Assembly (NCBI GenBank): GCA_015231615.1
Contig: JADGBE010000029.1
Coordinates: forward strand, 1 to 36,222
Origin: Desulfamplus sp.
GTDB taxonomy: Bacteria > Desulfobacterota > Desulfobacteria > Desulfobacterales > Desulfobacteraceae
Length of the DNA: 36,222 bases
Direction of reading: 5' to 3'
Position 1 is the first letter of the stretch. Every line of letters starts with the position of its first letter. The notes under the pieces were generated by a model. That model did not search any database, was not told where the DNA came from, and worked only from the letters and a program-made list of their open reading frames with translations. Position numbers and translations under genes: made by a program. This document shows, in pieces, positions 1 through 6,573 of this stretch.

Positions 1-1530
1 ATGGAGAAAAATATCTATAATATCAGAGAGATTAAAGGTTGTTTTGCTTAAAGTTGATTTACCAATCTCTGTAAGCAAATTATTACGAATTTCGGGCCAA
101 ACATCTTTGTTTGCAAGTTCTCGTATCCGTAGAAAATCATTTAAAGATGGCTCTTCTCTAAATGCGATAATTAAAGCCTCTAAAGCCTTTTCTCTCTCTC
201 CAAGAGCCTCATTTCTTTCACTTAGCCATAGAGCAAGTTTTGAAAGCGATGCACCTTCAAGAGTCAAGCCATACTCTGCAATTTCAATTGCCTCATTAAG
301 GTAGCCGTTTCGTCTTAGCTCCTCTGCAAGCGCAAGTGCTTGATAGTTGTATATGAGCATTCTTTTTCCATTTTCCAAAACATCTTCGGGGCGTTTGACC
401 TTTATTAGCATCATTAGATAGTCAAAAAAGCACTCTTCATGTAGGGCAAGATTTAGATATTCCTGATATTTCTTCTGAATATCAAGTATCTCAAGGCGGA
501 TTGCGGTAAGCAAAGATGCGTATTCAGGAATATTTTTTCCCCAAACAGACATTGAGACATTTTCTCCAAGTAGAATGAGCCGCAAAACAGGATCGTCCCA
601 ACCCTGAACAAGTGAAGCCATGCTTAATACAAATGCGTTTTCAATACCATCACTATCCAATTTTTGCTGCCACTGCTCTATTTTTTTAATGTATTTACGA
701 TTTTCGTCTCTCGTCATCTCACCAATAAGAATTGATTTTGCAAACGCCATATCAATGTCTTCAAAGAAAAGAGAGGTATCGCCAAGCGAGCCATCAAGCT
801 CCATCCACTGCTGAACATAGACGCTTATTATAGGCTCCATAACAGCAAGGGCATTTCTTCCATCACCATTTAGAACAAACTCAATAGCTTCATCTACTAA
901 AGAAGATAGCTCTGAAATAGCATCATCAGTGTTGGGTCTGCCTTCATATTTTTTAATAATATGCTTTACCTTTTTTGCAAATGGGTTTGAGTCAACAATT
1001 ACAAAATCACCTTCCCTGCCGCTGACAACATCTTTTCCAATTAATAGTTGGCTAATTCTGTTACTTAAAATATCTTTCCCTAAATTATCTGAAGTGTTAT
1101 CTTTGCTTTGTGCTTCTATATCACTTAAATATCTGACAAAAAGATGCTCCATATCTGCATTGTTTTCGGCAATTTTGATAATTAAACTTTTTAACTCATC
1201 TAAATTTCTCTTCTGCAACAGCTCTTTTAAATCAAGACGATGCTTTATCATCTCAGGTTGATTGATAGCTCCAAGAAGAGTTGCCACAACATGCTCACAC
1301 CAATTTGCTCCTTCGCATGAACAGGTAACATCAAGAATACCGCCGCTGTCAAACAGCACCTTAGTTTCAAATGAACTTCTGTTCTCTCCCTGAATCATTG
1401 CACAAAGGGTATGCCCATGTTGTTCAATGGAGAGGATATTTCCTTTTTTCAAATATTTTTCACCTTTTCTATAGGTTGAGATGTCTGAATATCGCCTTAT
1501 AAGCAACTCATTTAACCCTTTGATTTCCAT
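1..1530 (-). CDS. SWIM zinc-finger protein, 3' end outside window
   Basis: The minus-strand frame is open from an ATG at 1530 to the window edge (510 codons, no stop), so the protein is truncated only by the window. A GGAG ribosome binding site lies about 7 bases upstream of the ATG. Residues about 10-90 hold a SWIM-type zinc finger with C70-x-C72-x5-C78-x-H80. SWIM domains are known to bind zinc and mediate DNA or protein contacts, for example with MuDR transposases and SWI2/SNF2 helicases. The rest of the visible protein is mainly helical, with stretches resembling TPR-like repeats around residues 380-480, and no ATPase motif is visible. It lies 49 bases after the receiver-histidine kinase and is probably co-transcribed with it. 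Its specific function is unknown. Confidence 0.8.
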   Translation of the reverse strand, partial: MEIKGLNELLIRRYSDISTYRKGEKYLKKGNILSIEQHGHTLCAMIQGENRSSFETKVLFDSGGILDVTCSCEGANWCEHVVATLLGAINQPEMIKHRLDLKELLQKRNLDELKSLIIKIAENNADMEHLFVRYLSDIEAQSKDNTSDNLGKDILSNRISQLLIGKDVVSGREGDFVIVDSNPFAKKVKHIIKKYEGRPNTDDAISELSSLVDEAIEFVLNGDGRNALAVMEPIISVYVQQWMELDGSLGDTSLFFEDIDMAFAKSILIGEMTRDENRKYIKKIEQWQQKLDSDGIENAFVLSMASLVQGWDDPVLRLILLGENVSMSVWGKNIPEYASLLTAIRLEILDIQKKYQEYLNLALHEECFFDYLMMLIKVKRPEDVLENGKRMLIYNYQALALAEELRRNGYLNEAIEIAEYGLTLEGASLSKLALWLSERNEALGEREKALEALIIAFREEPSLNDFLRIRELANKDVWPEIRNNLLTEIGKSTLSKTTFNLSDIIDIFLH

Positions 1531-1579
1531 AATAGTTTCTCCAAATTTGTCTGTATATTAAAAGATAACTCATCAAAAA

Positions 1580-3016
1580 TTAAATACTCTCTGAAGGGAT
1601 CACAATAACTATCTCAGTACCTTTCCCAAGTTCACTTAAAATCTCAATTGCACCTTTATGAGCTTTTACGATCTCGTAAGTGATGCTAAGTCCTAACCCT
1701 GTTCCTTTTCCAATTGGCTTTGTTGTGAAAAATGGATCAAAGAGTTTATTTAGGTTCTCTTTTGGAATACCACATCCTGTATCTTTGATTCTAATTTCAA
1801 TAAAATCGGTCTGTTGCTCTGTTGTAACAAGTTTAGTTGAAATTGTTATTGTCCCTTGCTCCTCTATTGCTTGGGCAGCATTTAGAATAAGATTCATAAA
1901 TACTTGGCTTATTTTTTGAGGAAAACACTTTATTTCAGGGATACGCCCATAATGTTTTATGATTTCAGTTTTATATTTAAGCTCATTCCACAAAATATTT
2001 ATAGTATTATCAATGGCTTTGTTTATATCAAGATAGCTGTATGAAAGCTCATCAATCCTTGAGAATGTTTTTAAATTATCCACGATGGTCTTTATCTCAT
2101 CTATACCATCAAGAGACTCATCAGTTAAATCATCAATATCTGCCATGATAAGCTCTGTCTTGTTCTCTTTCTTAAACTCTGCAAGCTCATCAAGAAGGGC
2201 AGGGGCGTTATCAAGCCCAGAGTAGCGAAGAAACAGCTCGACATCATCATATTTACGATGAAGAGCTTCAATTTTTGTTAGATACCTCTTAAGAGCTAAA
2301 AGATTTGCATTAATAAAGGATAGAGGATTGTTAATCTCATGTGCAACACCAGCAGCAAGAACTCCTATTGATGCCATCTTATCTGTTTGAATAATCAAAG
2401 CTGCCTGTTTTTCCACCTTATCTTTAAGGTTTTTATTCATATCTTCCAAAGTTTTATTCATACCTTCAAGAGAGCTATTCATATCCTCTAATGCTTGGTT
2501 TGCAGCTTTTAGTTCAATTTTAAGCAGATCACGTTTTTTTTCTAAATTCCACTCATTTGTCAAGGCTCGGGCAAACTGGAGAATCTCTTCATGGTTAAAT
2601 GGCTTTCTAAGGTAAAAGATGTCGTCTCTTCTTGTGGTAGCAATTATATCATCGGAGGTATATTCACTATAAGCTGTAACAATGACTATTCTGATCTTTG
2701 GGTCAATATCCCATATCTGTTTTGATGTTTCAGAACCATTGATCCCTGTCATTTGCATATCAATAAAGGCAACTGCAAAAGGTCTATTCTCTGCTAATGA
2801 CTCTTTTACAAGCTCAATCCCTTGATTCCCATTTTCAGCTACAGAGATTTGATAATCTATATTTTTCTTAACACTGGGCTTTGAAGATTTACCGCCAAAA
2901 AAAGCAACCCCCTTTTGGTCTATTTCTGATTCATCTTCTGGAGTAAATATAGCCTGATATGTCTCGCGGATTCCCTCATCATCATCAATTACTAAGACTC
3001 TTTTGTTCTCTTCCAT
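1580..3016 (-). CDS. Soluble receiver-histidine kinase (REC-HisKA-HATPase)
   Basis: This is a 478-residue cytosolic two-component protein without membrane segments or signal peptide. Residues 5-150 form a receiver domain with acidic pair D12/D13, phospho-acceptor D86, T114 and K138. It carries an insertion of about 25 residues after the first helix (around 25-52). Residues 160-212 are a predicted coiled coil including three MN-x-x-L-x-x heptads. The dimerisation/phosphorylation box has H226 in an AHEINNPL motif. The C-terminus is a HATPase domain with a GCGIP N-box region, DPFFTTK, and GTGLGLS near the end. Because the receiver precedes the kinase, the protein likely takes input from another kinase or tunes its own activity. 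It sits directly downstream of two receiver-DUF342 proteins, which makes those its most plausible partners; this is inference. Ribosome binding site: AGGA before the ATG. Confidence 0.9.
   Translation of the reverse strand: MEENKRVLVIDDDEGIRETYQAIFTPEDESEIDQKGVAFFGGKSSKPSVKKNIDYQISVAENGNQGIELVKESLAENRPFAVAFIDMQMTGINGSETSKQIWDIDPKIRIVIVTAYSEYTSDDIIATTRRDDIFYLRKPFNHEEILQFARALTNEWNLEKKRDLLKIELKAANQALEDMNSSLEGMNKTLEDMNKNLKDKVEKQAALIIQTDKMASIGVLAAGVAHEINNPLSFINANLLALKRYLTKIEALHRKYDDVELFLRYSGLDNAPALLDELAEFKKENKTELIMADIDDLTDESLDGIDEIKTIVDNLKTFSRIDELSYSYLDINKAIDNTINILWNELKYKTEIIKHYGRIPEIKCFPQKISQVFMNLILNAAQAIEEQGTITISTKLVTTEQQTDFIEIRIKDTGCGIPKENLNKLFDPFFTTKPIGKGTGLGLSITYEIVKAHKGAIEILSELGKGTEIVIVIPSESI
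2420..2482 (-). repeat. Three 21-bp in-frame heptad repeats
   Basis: Three consecutive 21-bp units encode MNSSLEG, MNKTLED and MNKNLKD (residues 179-199 of the receiver-histidine kinase). The preceding ALED suggests a fourth, degenerate unit. The heptad period fits a coiled-coil signalling linker between the receiver and the kinase core, so the repeat changes linker length without breaking the frame. Confidence 0.75.
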
Positions 3017-3146
3017 CTTATCTTGTATCCTATATTTGCCTACCTACTACTGTTCTTTCAATATTTAGCTGTCATATACAAAGATGCTGGAACGTATTGA
3101 AATACCAGAGATTAATTAATTCAGACTCTTTAATCTTGCAACAACA

Positions 3147-6100
3147 CTACGTTCTATAAACATGCGGTTTGCCTCTTGAACTTAATGGCAAGACTAACAT
3201 CTCTTGAAATGGATTATTAGGATCGTTTATGTTGGTAACTTGCTGGATTTTAGAATTTTTTATATTATCTTTGACTAACATTGAACAAGAAGTTCCTGTA
3301 ATCTGAGTTCCTGCAAAAATCGTCCCTTGAACTGACACGCAAATCCCTTTTTTATGAGCTTCCTCCTTTTGAGCATCATACCATATTTTAAAACTATTTT
3401 TCTCCTTTAAAAGCCCTTGCATCTCTTTTCTGATAGCTCTAATTTTAGTTGCAAGCTCAGATATTTTGGTCTGGAGAAGATCGTTTTTATCAAATAATGT
3501 GTTAATAGATTCATCCATTTTTAAAGCCCTTTTATCAAGATCAACCAAGAACTCATCCATCTGTTTTTTCACAATAGCACTTGTAACAACTTTTTTATCC
3601 TCTAAAGTCTTTCTCTTTTCTATTAGAAGTCTCTCTTGAAGTCTTGAGAGTTCAGAAAGATCATTTAACTGCTTTAAACTTTGATTATTATACTGTTTTT
3701 GAACAGCTTCAAGTTTAACAAGTTGCTCTTTATGGGTATTAATTTTTGTGGAGAATACTTTAAGCACCTCTTTTGCATGATCATCAGAACCGAGAAATAG
3801 ATCGCAAGGAGTAGATACTTCACTGCCAATATTCATAACTTCTATCCCTTTGGCAGCATGAATTGTGCTTGCAATAATTCTACCTCTTGGAACAATAACT
3901 TTACCACTTGTAATAATGGTTGAGTCAATGATCTCTTTTTGCACTATAACATCACCATGGGCAATAATTTTGCTCTTTTTTATGATTTGAGCTGTGAGCA
4001 AAACTCCAGTTTTAACTAAAGATGAGTTTATATTGTTCTTTACAGAGACAGTGTTAGTAATATTAACATCAGCCTCATCAATATCATTAACCGTAAGGTT
4101 ACAACCAGTTACGCTAAATCCCGGTAAAATCGTCCCTTGAACAACTATATCGCCGCTAAATTTCACATTTCCTGTTCTAAAATCAACATTCCCCTTGACT
4201 ATCTTTTCAGGAAGGACGCTTATCTTACCACTTAGCGTTATATCAGGTTTACCGTTTGCAATGGCAATAGCTCTTAAACCATCTTTGGTTAGCTCGACTC
4301 CCTGTCCACAATTAATATTCACATCAATAGGAGTTGGTGCTGCAATCTCAACGCCTTTTACAGTTATCCCATTGATTGCTGGGATATATGGAATTTTTTC
4401 AGCTAAAAGAGTCCCTTGATTTATATTAGGAATTTCGCTCCTGTATCTATAATCAAATTTACCTGAGTCAAGCTCTTTACCAAACCGCGTATTCTCATTC
4501 TCAAAATAGTATTTTATAAGAGCATTTCGTCCTAACTTTACAGGCTTTCCCCTTGCAATGACAAACCTATTCTTTTTTATAGAGCTTTCTAAATAATTAT
4601 TTTGCCCCTCCCCGCCCCTCCCCAAGGGGAGGGGGTAATTATTATCCCCCTCTCCATTGGGGAGGGGGTGGGGGGTGGGGCTAATAGAACTTGCCAATTT
4701 ATCTTTTTTTAAATAGAGCTTACGTAGAAAAAGCTCAATTGCCACATCATCAACAAGCCCATAAACTATATTATATTTTATGGCGAGCATCTCCTTTAGC
4801 TTTTCTGGAGTCATTGTTGGTTTTTCTGGGGTCTTTGTTGATTTTTCTGAAGTCATTGTTGATTTTGCAGAGGTGATTGTTAGTTTCTCTGTTGTTATAT
4901 CTTCTTGTATATCAAAATCGTCAACAAGCAAAATAGTGGCTTCAAGCTCATCGTTAGATATTGCTACCTCAAATGGTTCGTTCCTTTTACGCTCTATTTT
5001 TTCTGCTTCAACTTCCTTTTCTGTGCCAACTCCTTTTTCTGACCCAACTCCCTTTTCTGTGCCAACAGAGTCAGATTTAACAGCACCTTGCTGTAAAATT
5101 GCATCAACAATAGTTTGTGCCTGACTTTGTGATATTATAGAGCGTTCAACAAGAATATCTTTAACTAACTTTATCTCAAATGTTTTTGTAAAGTTAAGAA
5201 GTTGCTCTTCAAGAGCCTTTAATATTTCACTTTCAGTTGCAAAGTTTCTTTTAATAGCAGATTTGCAGAAAAGTTTATCAAGAGCCCTTTGGTGAAAAAA
5301 CTTTTTTTTCCTTCTTTTAAGTGTTAGCTCACTATTTACAGATTTTTCTGTTTTATCAGCTTGTAGTTTGTCTTTATCACTTTCTGTTTCATCACCAATT
5401 AGCTTCTCTTCATCTCTAACCTTATTTTGTGCATTGTCTGTATCATCACCTCTATCTATTGGAAATGTGGAAGTCTGTTTAGCCCCAGAAGATACAAGCT
5501 CTCTTTCTGAATAAATCTGGTCAATTATAATTGACTCTTTTTGTTCTTCAGTGATGATCTTTTCAGCAACAAGAATATCACCAAGAAGTCGGCAAGTGCT
5601 TGTGTTACTGAATTCTTGAGCTTGAATTGCAAGTCCCTTTTCAATATCTGATTGGGAGATTCCAAAATTTTGCATAGCAGTTTTTGCAAAAGTTTTGCCC
5701 ATGCGTCTTCTGGTTACGGCAACAATTTTGCCCATATCTTCTGATGAGATAATACCTCTCTCAAACAGAATATTCTCAAGAGATACATTCCTTCCAGCTT
5801 GACGTTCGCCTTGCATAGCTGTAAGTGATTTATCTAACTCTTCCTGAGTAATAAACCCATGATGCAAAGCCACCCTTCCGAGAAATATATCTTTTCTATG
5901 TTCGTCAAATTGCCTGATCTCCTTGTCCATGATATTGATTTCAGGCAATTCTTGGCCACGAGTATTTATAAACCTTCTTATCTTTTCAGGTGATTCGTGT
6001 GCCTGACGAATCATAATCAAAAGTTCGTCATTGTTCCAAGGTTTAGTTAGGTATCTGTGGGCAACTCCTTGATTTAATGCCTTTACAATGTCATCTCTAT

Positions 6101-6434
6101 CTGCATACCCTGACAAAATAAATCTTATAGCATCAGGCAATATCTCAACTGTTTTTTCGAGAAATTGTGTGCCTGTCATATTTGGCATTCTCTGGTCAGA
6201 GATTATCAAAAAAACATTGCCTTGTTGATCTCCATTACTATTTCTATCCAATTTATTAGAATCTAAGGAATTAGAGGCTAATAAATTAGATTTATGTTCG
6301 TTAATAAGTTTAAGAGCAGTCTCGCCATCTGGTGCAGATAGAATATTGTATGGCTCTGGCAACAATAGCCGTTTTAATGATTTTATGATCGACTCTTGAT
6401 CGTCAACAATGAGTATGGTGTTATTATCTGGCAT
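3147..6434 (-). CDS. Receiver - helical repeat - DUF342 (FapA-like) protein, copy 1
   Basis: This is a 1095-residue response regulator. The receiver covers about 5-145, with D11/D12, phospho-acceptor D80 (SDQRMP) and K131 (TKPW). An Asn/Ser-rich insertion of about 20 residues precedes D80. Residues about 185-310 and 385-450 contain repeats of the type LG-x-x-L...G-I/F-I-T-x-x-x-L, which resemble the N-terminal repeats of PilB/MshE-type ATPases; some members of that family bind c-di-GMP. A variable linker with short tandem repeats follows. The C-terminal part is a DUF342/FapA domain: a conserved globular part containing GTLLAEKIP and PAINGITVKG, a stacked Gly/Ile/Val beta-helix-like segment, then a long coiled coil. 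It is about 120 residues longer than its neighbour at 6574-9492, chiefly because of linker repeats and an inserted palindromic element. DUF342 function is poorly known. No output DNA-binding domain is present, so regulation is likely by protein contact. Confidence 0.85.
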   Translation of the reverse strand: MPDNNTILIVDDQESIIKSLKRLLLPEPYNILSAPDGETALKLINEHKSNLLASNSLDSNKLDRNSNGDQQGNVFLIISDQRMPNMTGTQFLEKTVEILPDAIRFILSGYADRDDIVKALNQGVAHRYLTKPWNNDELLIMIRQAHESPEKIRRFINTRGQELPEINIMDKEIRQFDEHRKDIFLGRVALHHGFITQEELDKSLTAMQGERQAGRNVSLENILFERGIISSEDMGKIVAVTRRRMGKTFAKTAMQNFGISQSDIEKGLAIQAQEFSNTSTCRLLGDILVAEKIITEEQKESIIIDQIYSERELVSSGAKQTSTFPIDRGDDTDNAQNKVRDEEKLIGDETESDKDKLQADKTEKSVNSELTLKRRKKKFFHQRALDKLFCKSAIKRNFATESEILKALEEQLLNFTKTFEIKLVKDILVERSIISQSQAQTIVDAILQQGAVKSDSVGTEKGVGSEKGVGTEKEVEAEKIERKRNEPFEVAISNDELEATILLVDDFDIQEDITTEKLTITSAKSTMTSEKSTKTPEKPTMTPEKLKEMLAIKYNIVYGLVDDVAIELFLRKLYLKKDKLASSISPTPHPLPNGEGDNNYPLPLGRGGEGQNNYLESSIKKNRFVIARGKPVKLGRNALIKYYFENENTRFGKELDSGKFDYRYRSEIPNINQGTLLAEKIPYIPAINGITVKGVEIAAPTPIDVNINCGQGVELTKDGLRAIAIANGKPDITLSGKISVLPEKIVKGNVDFRTGNVKFSGDIVVQGTILPGFSVTGCNLTVNDIDEADVNITNTVSVKNNINSSLVKTGVLLTAQIIKKSKIIAHGDVIVQKEIIDSTIITSGKVIVPRGRIIASTIHAAKGIEVMNIGSEVSTPCDLFLGSDDHAKEVLKVFSTKINTHKEQLVKLEAVQKQYNNQSLKQLNDLSELSRLQERLLIEKRKTLEDKKVVTSAIVKKQMDEFLVDLDKRALKMDESINTLFDKNDLLQTKISELATKIRAIRKEMQGLLKEKNSFKIWYDAQKEEAHKKGICVSVQGTIFAGTQITGTSCSMLVKDNIKNSKIQQVTNINDPNNPFQEMLVLPLSSRGKPHVYRT
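4580..4703. repeat. GC-rich palindromic doublet (REP-like) inserted in frame
   Basis: The element is flanked by AT-rich ends and contains two hairpins: CCTCCCC/GGGGAGG around 4613-4636, and CCCCCTCTCC/GGGGAGGGGG around 4646-4668. The same element recurs at 27723-27820 between genes, with shared outer sequence on both sides (AGAGCTTTC at the left, TTGCCAATTTAT at the right). Here it lies inside the receiver-DUF342 gene and is read through in frame as a Pro/Gly-rich stretch (SPTPHPLPNGEG and PLPLGRGGEG). The paralogue at 6574-9492 has no such segment at the aligned position, which supports insertion. Confidence 0.85.
4801..4884 (-). repeat. Four 21-bp in-frame tandem repeats
   Basis: Four 21-bp units encode the seven-residue pattern T-x-T-x-E/A-K-x (TMTPEKL, TKTPEKP, TMTSEKS, TITSAKS). 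They lie in the linker in front of the DUF342 domain of receiver-DUF342 copy 1. The tandem paralogue lacks them. Confidence 0.8.
5013..5066 (-). repeat. Three 18-bp in-frame tandem repeats
   Basis: Three 18-bp units encode a six-residue pattern (VGTEKG, VGSEKG, VGTEKE) in the same variable linker of receiver-DUF342 copy 1. The units differ by only a few substitutions, which suggests recent expansion by slippage. The paralogue lacks them. Confidence 0.8.
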
Positions 6435-6478
6435 TCTATAGCATTCCTATTTCATTAGTGTATCCTTGCTCTGTTATT

Positions 6479-6506
6479 GTAGAGACGCACGGCCGTGCGT
6501 CTCTAC
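6479..6506. repeat. Perfect 28-bp palindrome
   Basis: The two 14-base arms GTAGAGACGCACGG and CCGTGCGTCTCTAC are exact reverse complements with no spacer. The element lies in the 139-base gap between the two receiver-DUF342 genes. A near-identical copy with a changed centre is at 17529-17556. It is GC-rich in an AT-rich gap, so it is probably a dispersed palindromic element. It has no T-run next to it and is not a classical terminator. Confidence 0.9.
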
Positions 6507-6573
6507 TCGTAAATATTAATTATTTATATTTTCACAAATCATTTAGGCAGCTATATTCCCTTAAAAGCTACTG

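Noticed and set aside
1-1261. Several plus-strand frames of 60-110 codons at the left edge
   Set aside because: They are antisense to the open minus-strand SWIM-protein frame, which has a good start, zinc motif and ribosome binding site.
4780-5124. 114-codon plus-strand frame with Phe/Ser/Val repeats
   Set aside because: It is the complement of the linker repeats of the receiver-DUF342 gene; the regular pattern comes from the minisatellite.
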